From NCBI GenBank assembly GCA_905178155.1, contig CAJINV010000008.1:2108001-2172000 (forward strand): 64,000 bases of DNA. Direction: 5' to 3'. Positions 12,422-25,300 of this stretch are shown piece after piece. The notes beneath the pieces are model-generated. The model ran no database searches, was not told where the DNA came from, and saw only the letters and a list, made by a program, of their open reading frames with translations. The first letter of the stretch is position 1. Every line of letters starts with the position of its first letter. The position numbers and the translations under genes were made by a program. Source of the DNA: Amoebophrya sp. A120. Lineage: Eukaryota; Sar; Dinophyceae; Syndiniales; Amoebophryaceae.

Positions 12422-13273
12422 CTTCTTTTCTCTAAGCCTTTCGGGATGTGTAGGCGACTTCCCACTCCGAATGAAAAAGCCAGTGAGCTTTCACTTGGTT
12501 TTTTGAATGTCTTCGGGAGGCAGCGCGAAACCTCGCTGCATGCGAAAAGTTAATGGAATTTCATTCCCCCACTTCTCCAGCCTATTCGTAAAGTGTAGCC
12601 AATAGGAGCGGACTTTTTACTCCCTTGCTCCTGAGGGGACCTCTGGGCGAGCCCGAAGTGCAAAGCCAGCGCGCTTTCGCTTTTGTTGTCAGCGCGCTCG
12701 CAAAGTCAGCCGGCTTTGATTGCCCCCCTAGGGGGATTTGTTTTGTGCCGTCGATCTTCGTTCTGCTGCAGAGGTTTGCGAAGCTTCAAAAGAACTACTA
12801 ACTTACACTATTTCGTTGGTCGTTCAAATTCAACACAGTTTCCTTGTTCGTCTGTCGTGCCGTGCCGCATCAAACGGTTCCTCGTTGTTTCGTTTCTCGA
12901 CACCAAAATCTGCTTTTCAGTTTTCCTGATGAAGCACTTCATTTCTCCTAACAGGCTAGGGCTAGGCTACGACACCGCGGTTGCGCTTTAATTTCTTTGA
13001 AGAACAAGCGGCTTGACGCTGCTTCCACCGGTCTTAGGATTACGTAGTACAAAGACGTTCTTTAAATTTGATGTTGAACAAATGACTGCGGCAGGACAGC
13101 AGCGACCATGCATGATCTACCAAGGTCCAGCTCGTTCCGCGCGTCTGAAAGATGTCTGAAGGTCGGTACCTACACCTATGGTTGCTTCTTGTGCGCTGCC
13201 GTCCAGCGGCATCAAAATGCAAAATATTATACTTTTTTGAGTAGAACAGGATAAGAAGAAGCATGTCCGCGGC

Positions 13274-16200
13274 ATGATAAAGTTTCCTCGGGACAACCTT
13301 CTCCGGGCAGAGGTCGTGCAAGAAGAGCTCGACGTCCAGGTGGTCCACTTGTGCTATGAGATCAGCCAGCAGCAGCTTCCCCCGACGCAGCAGCAGCTCG
13401 TGCAATTGCGCAGTTTACTGCGGGCCCATGCGGACCCGAGCGCACGGCGGATTTCCACCGACGCGCTGCACGCAGTTGCGTTCGAGCCGGACAGCGCCGA
13501 TGGACGGGTGGTGCCTACCGGAGTGCGCCTGGTAGAGCCGAGAGGTAGAAGGGCAACAGCATTTCCGCATGGACAGCGCCCAAGATCACCTGGAGGTCGT
13601 GGCGTCGCCGCCCGTCGCGTGAACACCATCGATTTTGGGGCCAAGTATTTGAAGCGCAACCCCGATTCGGTTCTGCAGGTGGAGAAAGAGGGACGGCTGC
13701 GGCAAGGGATTACGGCGGACATTCCCGCCGCAAACCGTGATTACCTCAATCGCAGTAATAAAACACCGCAGCAAAATAGAACTTCTACGCGGTTGTACGC
13801 CACGGCGTCGTTTTTGGAGACGCGCCAAAACCGGGATCCGTTGAGTCCCTTCGAGGAGCAGAGAAATCACAACCAGTTTGTGGCGAACCACCTGAAGCCA
13901 AGGAGCGGCCAGTCCTGCGTACACCTGCTGGCTGCGGCGGACAAGAACATCCTCGCCCTGGATCTGCTGCTGCGAGATAGTCCGCCGACCTATGATGTGG
14001 CTGCGGAAGGAGAGGGACGAGATCGAGGAGAGGGTGATGTTCGACAGAGCGCGTTGCCTTTTTTCCCCGATGACTTCGGCGACACACCGGTCATGGTTGC
14101 AGTGAAGAATAACGCTCTTCGCACCGCAAGGTTTCTGCTCGCTTTCGAGCACTATCCGGACATGATAAGTCAGGGAGGTAAAAATAAAAAGCTGCAGGAT
14201 GATGTTGACGTTCGAACGCGGCTTCGGAAAGCAGACGCAGAAGAAGAAAATCAGATGCTGATTAGAGACGATAGTAATAACTCTGCAAAGGATGATGCAA
14301 GAGCAGCAACTTCGTTTCTCGATTTTGTGAGTGCGGCGGGAGCTGTAGGACGAGAGGCGTTCGGTACATTATCTTCTACCCTGGAAGGTGGAGCTTCCCC
14401 TGCTGTTTCCCATTTTCCGAGCCTGTTTCTCTTCGGTATGGACGACCCGCATCACGCTGCCTTGCGCTGGACGCGCACCATGTACAGGCTTTTGGAGGCG
14501 GGACGGGAGGAGGGCGGGACGACGTCACACAGAGCTGCGAGAAGCGTTTCTGGAAGCGAGGAGAGCGATCTCGAGTCCGGAGAAGACGCTGCTTCGGACA
14601 AGTATGCTGTCGAATTGCAAGATGTTGAACAGGGAGTATCTGTAGGTCTCGACGCCAACGCGACTCGGGGCCTTCTCCAAGAGAAGACACTTTTGATCCT
14701 TATGTTTGCGAGTTGCCCGATGGACATGACGGGTTCGTCCACCGAGTTCCCTACGTTGGTGGGCCGGTTCCTTGCCTTCTGCGTTCAGACCAGAAGGAAT
14801 GAGCGGTTGCAGACGATGCTGGAAATTGTCAATTTTTTTCTCGACAACTCCGCTCCGGAGTGGCTGGATCCGGAGGTAGAAAAGCAATTGCGCTGCGCCA
14901 CAGGTGGGGCGCCGTCTCCTTCTTCCGCGGCTCAGCTCATGTTTACTAGCGTTTCGGGAGGTCTTCTACCTGGAGCCTTCTCTGGCAGCAGATTCCAACA
15001 GCTGCAAGCTTGTTTGCAGCAGAACCCGCGAGCGCTTTTTTTGGACGTTGTGTCTCGACATTCGCTCGCCTACCTGGCGGTCTCGCAGCTGAACGACAAG
15101 GACATTTACGAGGAAATTTTGCTCAAAAGCGCTCCAGCGTCGTTGCACGCTTTCCACCGGTTATCGGACAAATTGAAGGCGGAAGCGTTCAATTACGGTT
15201 TTTTGAAAGCGGTTTGTGAGGGCAACTACGAGAAGTTGAAACAGTTTTATTTTCACGAGGAGGCGCGGAACTCCGTGCAAGTGAAGCTCTTCGTCGACAG
15301 ACAGTTCGAGAATACGGCGCTGCACTGGGCCGCGCAAAACGACTTTCACGAACTGTGCGCCCACCTGTTGAAAAGTAGGTCCGATCCAATGAAGACCAAC
15401 AAGCAGGGCCAAATCCCCGCGGATCTAGCGCCGCAGAATTCCGCGCTGCGGCAGCAACTGTGGCGCGCGTTTGTCTTGGCCGCCGAAGTGGAGAAGGCGA
15501 AGGCTTCGACGTTGCTGGGCACCGACCTGACGGGCGCGTTGCAGATGGACAAAACATTCATCGAAACGTATGAAATCGACGTGGAACAAGTAGACCTTGA
15601 CCTTCTCGCGATGTCTTCAGCTGCCTCACCTGCAGGAGCACAACACAGTCGTGCAGCCGTGGAAGCTGCACGTAGTGGCCGCGATAGGACGACATCAACT
15701 ACATCTTCACCGAGGATCATGGAACCGATGATAACTCCCACCAGCAAGGGCGTGTTATACATTCAGATTCTGAACTGCAAGAACCTTCCGCGGGCGAGTA
15801 ATTTCAAAAGTCTTTTCGGCCTGGAGCCCGAGGAGCCCCGGTGCTACGTCGAGGTGATCGTGGACAGCAACAGGAAAAAGACGCTGCCGGCCTTGAACGG
15901 GCACAGCTGCGACCCCGTCTTCGAGACCACAAGTAAGTTTTCCGCCTTCCATATGGATGTGTCAGGATTGAAATCGACAAAGTTGAAATAATTTGTAATG
16001 CATAAAATGCATAACCCGAGGTACGTGTGTTGCAGAGCAGGCAAGTGAGGCCGACTGTAAGCCTGTTTGGGGTTACAGCTCGAGCTGCTAAAGTAGCATG
16101 AGAAAATCACTCTTCTTTGCCTAAACAGCACGACAAACTGGATTTAGAGACCGCCGAAATTTGTCATGCGCCACTTGGAAACTGGGTTCCAACTAGCATC

Positions 16201-17233
16201 CATTTTATGCATGACAACTTTTAGTACGCATGGGGTCTGCTTGTGGCTGCTGCTTCCTTATAGCAGTATGTCTGGTGGGCTCCTGCACAGTTTGTTGGCG
16301 CAATAAGTTGGTTCGTTGGCGAACGTTAAACGTATTCTGTTGGCAAAAAGTTGGGAATGTTGGCGAACAATAAACGCATCTGTTGGCGCAATGTAAGGAT
16401 CGTTGGCGAACGTTAAACGCATGTTGGCGATGTGAGGACTGTGTGCGAAAGTAAGGTAAAGGCGGCGTAAAGTTGGATGTGCCCGGGGATGATGGTGATG
16501 GCTTCGGTCCGCCTGACTCCGCGACCTGGTGGCCGAACCACGTGCGGTTCGGTGCCCTTACAGGTTGTGTAGTGGTTTCGGTCGGTTTAGCATGACAAAT
16601 TATTTCAACTTTGTCGATTTCAACTCTGACACATCCATATTCCAGTTCCCGTGTACCCCGGACACGACCGTGAAGCTGTTGGTCTTCCACCACGAAGGGG
16701 TGCTGTTTGGCGGCGACGACTTCATCGGGAGTTACTTCTTTCACCTGGGCCACGAACTGCACAAAACGCCGCAGATCGAGAAGCGCACCGGCGGTGGCGG
16801 GGGCTTAGTAGCTGCGAGCACCGCCACCAATGCAGCGGAGGAAATAAAAGCGACCGGGGTGACACTCACCAGAAGACTGGAAAAATTGCAATCTGACCAT
16901 TCTATCGCCGCCCTCGAACAACAAGCCGAGGAACTAGGCGACGCAGAAAATTATTCGAGACCCGAGGAGTTGTACGGCGGTCCTTCTAGTAGAAGAACAT
17001 CTACTGCCTCTGCCAACCGCTGGCCGCACTCCGGGAGGCCAGAAATCGAGTTTCGTGTGTCTTACGACCGCACGCAGCTGCAATCCACGACGAAGATGGT
17101 GGGGGTGAACCAAAACGCTTTGTCCGACCACGATACGCGGGATCCGTTCAATCACTCGTTCGAAAACTTTATGTTTCACTACGCGAAAGAGCCCGAATTC
17201 TTCAAGTACTTACCACGAAACCCGCTATTTTGA
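13274..17233 (+). CDS. Gene B: ankyrin-repeat and C2-domain protein
   Basis: Two exons, 13274-15951 and 16645-17233, give 1,088 residues. Ankyrin-like helices are visible at about residues 215-300 (SGQSCVHLLAAADKN; GDTPVMVAVKNNALRTARF) and near 681 (TALHWAAQNDFHELCAHLL). A C2 domain occupies about 821-935, starting GVLYIQILNCKNLPRAS and continuing through VEVIVDSNRKKTLPAL into exon 2 (LLVFHHEGVLFGGDDF). The C2 fold is interrupted by the intron, and the strand pattern resumes correctly after excision. C2 domains commonly bind calcium and phospholipid. The acidic calcium-loop residues were not mapped. The middle region is long and acidic and is unassigned. The protein is likely cytoplasmic or membrane-associated. 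The start is the first ATG of the open frame. Confidence 0.75.
15952..16639. mobile_element. Introner in gene B
   Basis: Begins TATGGATGTGTC and ends GACACATCCATA. The arms extend about 48 nt (to 15998 and from 16592). The flanking duplication TTCCA is perfect, at 15947-15951 and 16640-16644. Excision gives SKFSAFQFPC in frame. The interior holds about three copies of a roughly 43-bp unit around GTTGGCGAACGTTAAACG (16312-16430). Confidence 0.85.
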
Positions 17234-18282
17234 CGATGTTGAAAGTACTTCTTTTCAGAAATAGGGGGCCGCGAGGAGCAGGCGCACCGAGTGATAATGG
17301 TTTTGATCGCATTGATCTGCTTTGATGTTCCTTCTCACAACTACACCTATAGAGCAGTGAAAACTCGGCAGTGCCCTGACAGTATCGGGCTTACCTAGGC
17401 GCGAGAACCACGCCCGCGCATGTTGTTCTATCTCGTAACTGTATCTATCAGCTGAAAAATATTGCTCCGCATGACCGCAACGAAGCAGTTCTATTAGTTT
17501 ACTCGTCCTCGTTATATCGTGGGACGGGTCGTGGTGCCGCGTTCGTGCGAATTCGCATTCGGAAAATGAACACACTGCCGGTAGTGCTCTTAGTATTTCC
17601 AGTCGGTTCTCCAGCTCAAGGGTGTATATGAATTCTGCGCAACGCCAACGTCAGAAAGCTTCGTCTTGAATCGATGTACGTCGGCACGAGACTTGCGACG
17701 GATGGACCTCCGCACATTACGAGAATGAATCGGTTGCCTTGTCGTTAGTATCTTCAGCACTAGTTCTTCTGAAGATGATGAAGAAGAATGTGTTTCATCA
17801 GTTTTTTTTTTCGCAATCACTTTCGTTTTTGTTTAGTTTTCTATCCACTTAGTTTGTCTTGTGTGCAGGTGCAGGACTAGGATCAGAAGCCGTGAATAAA
17901 GATCAGCAAGAGCAGTCATTCAAAATGTTGGTGGAGGAAAGGGTGCAGCACACACATGGCGAAACCACCAAGCTCTTTTCCCCCCAAGATACCGTCCTCA
18001 CCCCCGTGGGGGCCTGCAATTGCGACCGCGCAGCGCCGCCCGGCTTTCTGTTGCGCGGGGGCGGAGCAGTGTGTACACATGTTGGGGTTGCCGTTTGCGT
18101 CACGACAAATTGGGACGGCTTGGGAAGTACTGGTTTTCTTCCTATTGTGTTCCGACTCGACGTGTTGAGCGTTGTGATGCGCGCACGTAAAAAATAAAAA
18201 TGTACTACTAACTAGCACCTGAGACGATAGAGCAGATAAGTGCGAAGTGCATGGGCATGATTCTATGATAGGCCTTTGATCA
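17234..18282. other. Spacer between genes B and C
   Basis: No confident gene. A 112-codon plus-strand frame (17859-18197) contains no recognisable domain. It could hold an upstream exon of gene C but was not supported by any introner boundary. GATA ends at about 18222 and 18269 are possible element termini without identified partners. Confidence 0.3.
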
Positions 18283-18606
18283 TTGCTCATGCTCTACTTC
18301 AGTGAATGCACTGCAAAAACGAAAACAGGTGATGCAATGCATGCTCAAACGCGGTACTTGGTTTGTCTCTGGGTTACTCTCGTGATGATGCTATTTTTCG
18401 CCGACCTGGCGGAGAAGAAGGAGGCGGAGGAGCACGGTGCGGTAAGCGGCCACGTGCTTCTGGCCGCGTATGCAGTCCTCGTCATAGTGCACATCGGCGC
18501 GTATTTGTTAGCAGTTTTTCACATTCTGACCTGGGAACCACAACTGTACATGGCGGGGCGGAAAAATAGAAGCAAAGCCGTCGTAGGACCACCGCAGGGA
18601 GTTTGA
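18283..18606 (+). CDS. Gene C: small two-helix membrane protein
   Basis: An open frame of 107 codons. The credible part starts at the Met near 18337 (MHAQTRYLVCLWVTLVMMLF). Two hydrophobic helices are separated by a charged loop (ADLAEKKEAEEHG). The second helix is LLAAYAVLVIVHIGAYLLAV, and a basic tail ends in RKNRSKAVVGPPQGV. No family is recognised. It may be the last exon of a longer gene, because the sequence just upstream (GTGATGCAATGCATGC) resembles introner subterminal motifs. Confidence 0.45.
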   Translation: MLMLYFSECTAKTKTGDAMHAQTRYLVCLWVTLVMMLFFADLAEKKEAEEHGAVSGHVLLAAYAVLVIVHIGAYLLAVFHILTWEPQLYMAGRKNRSKAVVGPPQGV

Positions 18607-19355
18607 GAAGTTTATTTGGAGATCCATCTATTCTCTTCCACCTTGTGCTTCAATTCCAGCCCTAGCTAGTTGTAGTGTACCTATTTCCTTTGGAAGATCT
18701 CGAACTTTGCAAGCACGACGTGTCAAAATTAAAGCCTCAAGGTGTGCTGTTTCTGGAGGGCAACATTTTCGTTTCCACTGTACCTTTTCAGCGTTGTTGT
18801 TTTCTATTCCGACTTGTAGTCGTAAAAATTGTAAATGAAAAATTGTTTGCGGAAATGATGAAAAATTAATTGTCATTCAAAATAAACTTGGAATGTGGAC
18901 GTGAATGTGGAGGAATCGATTGTGATTGCTGCGTACAGGGCGGGAAAAAACGAAGAACAACTTTGAAACAGTGCTTGCGCATGAGCATGTGATCGAAGTG
19001 AAGAATGTCGCCCGTGGTCGTGCTGCTTTTTTGATTTTGTTGATAGTGTCGATCTTGGATTGTTTTGTAGATGAAACACGACTATGCCATTTTGGCTGAA
19101 GTTTCCATCCTTGTTTCAACGTTGTCGGTCCTTGTTTGCTTTTTTGATTTTGTATAATTCTGCACAGACGAATGAAAAATACTACGTCTAGGTGATAGGC
19201 GTGCTGAGTTGCAGTAGTCGTCCACACTGCAGCACCAGAGTGATTTATTATGGTCATCGCTTGCATGACTTTAACGAAGCAGCCTTGAAGCCGGAAGTTG
19301 ATGTAGGAACTCTGCATCTAAGTAAAGTATTGGTCAATGAGCCTCCTTTTTTGAA
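18607..19355. other. Spacer upstream of gene D, with spliced-leader-like core
   Basis: No gene. At 19086-19101 the plus strand reads GCCATTTTGGCTGAAG. This matches 15 of the last 16 bases of the dinoflagellate spliced leader, with one change (C to G). It may be a leader relic or coincidence. The rest is AT-rich and unremarkable. Confidence 0.35.
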
Positions 19356-22300
19356 ATGTCTGCGTCTGCCATAAACCTTCCGCCCGACCCCGGAGTGGTT
19401 GCAGAGCAGGAAACCGACATGCCGCCAGCGCAGCTTCGGCAGCGAAATTTCTCTAAGTCGGCGGATGATGAAAATGCTGCTGCGCTGCACCCTGATCAGA
19501 CTGCCGCTGCACGCAAGAAAGTGGGACCTGCACTTTCCTCAAGAAAAGAGACGCAGCAGCTGGAAGAAGAGAGTGAGGAGCTAGGGCCAGACCAAGAGAC
19601 AACGATCCGCCAAGCTGAGGACAATACCGCCGAGGACGGAGCTGATGTTCCTCTTCTGGAACGAGAACACCGGGTTTCTGATGAGCACAGTAGACCACGT
19701 TCTGCTAGCGAGGACGACGGTGATGAAGAAAAAAAAACCAACAGGGCGGCAACATCGCTGCTCAACTTGTTCGAAGCAATGTGGAAGAGACGAGGACAGG
19801 TGGCCCTGTTGCTTGTCGGAGTGGCCGTGGACAGGTTCCTTCTAACGTCCTCTCGTGAAGAAGACCCTGCCGCATCAACATCAACTGCATCCGATCCCCA
19901 TGGCTCCTTGGTGGAGACCAAAGCGGCAGGCTCTACTTTTGACTCCGAGCATCGACGTGACACCGAGGACCAGGAGGATGGCGTGTTCGATAGCGCGGAA
20001 CTAGAAGAGCCTGCGGTGGCTCACATGCGTGATGTGCCACAAGGTGAAGGGATCCTGAACTTTGACCGCGGCACTGGTACGCCGACACGTCTGCAGAGCG
20101 ATCGCGACCTGTTAGCCTCAAAGGAACAAGCGCAGCAAAATGACGGTGCTGCAATGATGAAGCAGGCTGCGAGGATACAAAGTAAGTCCGGAAGCAGGCT
20201 GCAGCCACGAGAAGAGCAGGAGTCGCCAACGTCGGCCGTAATGCAGCTCCAAGATGGCGGCGCGACAAGGATGAAAAGGCAACAAATTTCGGGCAGGAGG
20301 AGCGAAACAAAAACAACCGCGGAAACACAACCAAGCGACAGCGAATCACAAAGAGAAACAGGCGCGACCAGTAGAAGCACGACATCAAAGTCGAAGGCAG
20401 CAAAAAAACGGAAGGGGAATCAAGAAAAACCAAAGAGAGCCGAGCAGGCTGGAAAGCCCAGCGAGGAAGAAGTAGAAAATGAAGAGCCGGCCCTTTCATC
20501 ATCTTCCACAGCCTTCTTGAAAGTAGCGCAGCACGACGTGGAGCCCCCGTTACGGACAGACAAGCATTTGATTCTGGACCGCAACGACGAGATCGTCATT
20601 CTTCAGGGGACCAATTGGGCCGCGCACTGGGCCACCGGTACGCCGCTCACATTTCGCTACCTTACACTCCAGGAAGTCGCGGATTTTCTTGTGAGTCAGA
20701 ACTTCAACCACGTTCGTTTGACTTTCAGCCTGGATAGCCTTTTTGGCTTGATTCAATTTGACACAGAGCAGGAATTCGAAGCGCACATCCGCCACTGGTT
20801 TCGGGCGGACCAGCCGCTTGCAGAGAAGGTAATTGCGTTCCAAAAGAATGCTGCGCAACTAGACCACCAGCAGCAGGATAACATCGCGGATTACGACGTC
20901 CACTACGACGAGACCCTTTTGGCGGACGAGGCAAAGTTCACCGACGCGCTCAGACAGTATGTTGACAAGTCCTGGTCCTTCTTCCTGTTATCCGAAATCG
21001 TGAAGGTTCTCACCGAGAGGAAAATTATGGTGATCCTGAACAACCACGTGTCGATGGCCGGGCCCTGCTGCTCCCTGGCTGGAAGGGTGGACGGGAACGA
21101 GTACTGGTTTAACGGCGACGACTTTTCGCCGGACCCGACCTACGCCCATCCCTCGAACGGGCAGGCGTACAACGAAAAGAAGTTGCACAAGCAGTACGGC
21201 CTCCCCTGTATGGCGCTCTCAAGTTGGACGCTGGTCACTGTTGCAAGCATCACTGTAGTTCCTTGATTTGCCACACAGAGCCTCTACCAGCATCAGCATG
21301 CTCAAGCTGGCTTGCCTGACTGCTCCGTGCCAGATTTGTAACTGAAAGAGCACATAGCCCCGCGATTGCTTTAGCGGCTCTGCCATTTTAGAAATCGTCA
21401 AAGAGAGATCATGCAACAGCGATCAATGTAACGCTCGAGGAGGTCGCCATACCCCTAATCAAGAACTTTTACAGCGAGCGCTCGTGGCTGTCGCACGTGA
21501 GCATCATCGCCCGGCGGTTTCACGGGAACCGTTTTGTGGTGGGTTTCGACCTGCGAAATGAGGTGCGGTCCCCCTTCCCCGAGGGTGGTTTTCTCTCCTA
21601 TCTTGAAAACGGAGAGGTGCCACTTTTCTGGTCGTCTTCACCTGAAAAAGCGAATGACCACCTGGACAGTAAACAGATGGAAGAACGAGATCAGGACAGT
21701 CATAGCGACGCCAGGAGTGGAACTACATCGGAAAATGAAACATCAAGAGCACGCAAGCGGTATCACGGATGCTTTGACTGGGCCACTGCGGCGACGAAAG
21801 CCGGGCATCGGGTCCTCCACGAGAACCCGACTGCTCTTGTATTTGTGGAGCTTCTGCAGTTTGCGATGTACCTTCCTGCAGGCGAGTCGCGATCTCGGTC
21901 GGGGGCACTGCACAAGATATTTCCAGGACGGATAGTTTACTCCATTCACGAGTACCGACGGTTCTGGTGGCCATGGTTTTTCTCGGATGCTGGAGATTTT
22001 CCGTCTGACCTCTTTGGAAATCTAGGGAAGGGCGATTTCGGGACGACCGCTGTGGATTTCGGTAAACTCCTGCAAAGTGCTATGCAGCAGCTGCCGAACT
22101 GGAACGAATTTCTCGACTACAAAGACCGGATGTTTGGCCACGTGTACGGACTTGCCCCGCTCTGGATTTCCGAACTCGGCGGCGGCGACATTTCGGACGA
22201 TCTGCAGCTACAATACGCGGGGGGCAACGCCGCCACGAGCTCGGAACTACTCCGCCAAGAGGGCGAGGCAGAGCGGCAGCGAGAGGACAGAAGTCACCTG

Positions 22301-25300
22301 TCTCCCTGCCCAGCTACAAGTGGGAATAGCGGCGCAGTAAAGACAAGCGCGGACAAAAAGGGCGCTGCCGCGACCACGACAAGCCTCCTTGATATTCTGC
22401 AAGCATCTTCGAGGGCCAATACGCACTACACATTTACCGAACACGACGCGCAGAATGTACGACGAGGAAACGCGGCTACCTCAGCGCCAGTATTATTCTT
22501 CGTGTTACATCATGATCATGTAAGAGTAAGGCGATCTCGATGCTAGGACATTCAAGGTGTGGCTGTCTCGTGCATGGTCGCCATAATATGCAGAAAGCTC
22601 ACGAACGTTCTATCCTGGTCGTTTTTATTTGGCCACCTCCCGCGCAAAGCGACCGGAAGCTATGAAGCGTTTGCATGCAAAAGAAGTTTTTTACAGATAC
22701 AGAGACAGACCCAAGAGGTGGCGCGGAGCGACAGCCGGAACTGGGCCACGCAGGGCCCTCCCTAAGACGGAGGGCAAGCGTGCCGGCGTCGGTGTCGGTG
22801 TGTCTATTGTGCTTCTTCGTGGCCTACACATTTGCCGCGCCAAGTGCCCGGGGGCGTCCCCGTTGGCCCCTATTAGAAAGGGTCCAGGACGCCCCCCCTA
22901 CCAGGGACTAACTCCATTGATTCCTTTTGTCCTGTCCAGATTCCCGGACTCCTTTTTGGCCACTACATGCTGTTCTGCTAAAAGTGCTGTGACTGTCGGC
23001 ATTCGTACGACTGCAGCGTGCGTGTTTGGAAATTTCCTCTGGATACCGAGCCCGCAGGCGCCGGCTGTCGGCACTTATCCCCTTACTGTAGCCAAGGCGC
23101 TTGTGCATCAGCAGGAACGCGAGCAGCGCACGGAGCGCGTTCGGGATGCTGCCTTCCAGGGGCGGTGCGATGAATCCACCAGCCGCAGCTCTGCCACCCG
23201 AGGAGAAGTGTCCGAGCCCCTGGGCACCAGAGAGCAAGCTCTAGCACGAGTAACCTTCGAGGTCCTCTTAATGGAGCTTCTGACTGGCGGCCTTCGGGGG
23301 GAAACCGCGTCCGCGGAATCGGGAACTAATTTTTTTCCGTCGGGCAAGCGCTTCCTGAAGAGTCTGACACGCTCCGTCTTAGGGCGTTTACATATCGATC
23401 CCCAGCATGCCAATCACGATGCCGATTCGAAACAGAAGACCGTGGCTGGAACTCAAACATCGTACGAAAAAGATTAAGGGGCTTCACTGTAGTTTGCAAC
23501 GGATGCGTCACAAATTTGAGCAGCACACAAAAGAAAAGCTGCCGTCCGTGCTTCGTGAGGGGAAAAAAGGCAAGAATCCATTGTCTTGCATGTGTAGCAA
23601 AACACACACAACTTTTGTACTGCGTCCTCTGCTCCCCTTGCTTGAAGCATCATGTTTTTTGCGATATCAGACCACTCACTGAAATTCACAAAAGCGGATT
23701 ATCCAGCACTGCAGATATGTAGTGTAGGTCTGCTGGAAGATTGTCTTTGTAAATGATAATTGTGTAGCTAACAGTAAACACATAGCATATGCATACATAG
23801 TCAGACTACACCAGACAGGTCAAGAGGTGGACACATTTTTCAGCGACTCGCTGTTCCGTAAGCTTTTGCCTCCCTGGTTGACAACGTTGACAGGTCGCGT
23901 TGTTGTATGGCACACAAAATGCGTTGCACCAAAACTATCGCCATACGCATGTTGACAGATACTTCTCTCGTACGGTGGGCCGATATAATTATTCCAATTT
24001 TCCAGACGTAGAGCTAGACATATTTGCAATGCAGATGAAACTGGACCAGAGCGAGACAAAAAAGGGCCAGCTTTAGCGGGAACTGAAAAAGAGACAACTT
24101 TTTCCGCCCTCACTTCTGTCACTTTCGACCCACAAGCTGCGCGACGGACGTTGGCGCGACTGTATCCCAAAACGAGAACGCGAGAAAACACTACTAGCCA
24201 TGACCGCGCTGCAGCAGACGGCCTATCTTCTTCCGGTGCTGACGTCAGCCAGGTTTTGCTCTTACTGAACAACACCGTCACTCCATTGATTAACGAGTTT
24301 GACGTTTCTGGAAGAGGTCTGCGGATCGGGTACACGAACACAGGGAGCACAATTGATCTGCGTGTCGTCAAGAAAAACGCGTCGCTTTTCCGTCGCCAAG
24401 TGGCTGATTACCGGGAAGGAAAAATCGCTCTAGACCTAGAGGGCCACGGGAATGCCGGCGAGGAGCGGAAACGAGAACGCGCCGAAAGACACGACCGGGG
24501 GGAAAGCGATAACCCACAGGACGAGGATCAACGCAAGCTCTTCCATGAAGCGAACACGATGCATGGCGACAGCTCCCAGGTGCTTCCGGATCAGCCCAAG
24601 CGTGAGCATGGCGAGAACGTTGGCACACTGCCGAGCGTGGCGCTGCGGGAGTTGCAAGCTTTGGGAGCAAAGCTGCAAGTCGGCCCGCTTTTGCACCTTC
24701 GCAGCGCTATACAGAAATCTACATTAAACTTATGCACCAGGAGCACGGTAAATATCTCTACTGTGTCTGGAAAGAACTTGCGAGACTGTCAGGGGTCGCT
24801 GACAGGATCAAGGCAAAATCTGTCATCATGCAAGTGCCCTTTCTTCGGTTATTTTATTATTTACCGGCATTGATTCAAAATGTTGGTCATGGAAATCGAT
24901 CCCGCACACACGTAACACGATCGCCCCATGATGTCTACGAACCGTGAGGATCGTGGTGTCAGAGTACATATCCAAGATTTGTAAGAAATTCCACGTCTCA
25001 GAAGCGGGCAAGCCGGTCCACTCGCCAAACTTCGATGAGTCTGAACTCGCTAAAGAAGTTGAAGGAGCTAAAGTTATTGAAGGCTTTCCCCTTCGAGAGG
25101 TCGTTGGCTCTCTGCAGTGGGCTGCAACCACTTGCAGGGTAGACATTGCTGTCCCGGTTGCCACTGTCGCGAGATACGTAGGCAAGCCGGCGACTCGGCC
25201 TGTCGTAAACGCCTGTAAGAAGATTCTGAAGTATCTACTGACAACGAAGGAGCAGGGTCTGTCGTATAGTCCGGAAATTGAGGAGGAATTCAACAGAATC

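Larger units (their letters stand above)
10858..13273. other. Repeat-rich spacer between genes A and B
   Basis: No convincing gene. 11800-12430 is built from degenerate copies of a self-complementary motif, GTGAGAAATCACTGATTTC, listed separately. A 32-bp direct repeat beginning TTCGTTGGTCGTTC occurs at 11535-11566 and 12812-12843. A 184-codon minus-strand frame (11236-11790) overlaps one of these repeats and is not called. Confidence 0.5.

Noticed and set aside
24732-24947. Frame MHQEHGKYLYCVWKELARL as an exon of gene D
   Set aside because: The other frame (24151-24752) joins in frame to the exon at 26889 when the introner is removed. This one does not.
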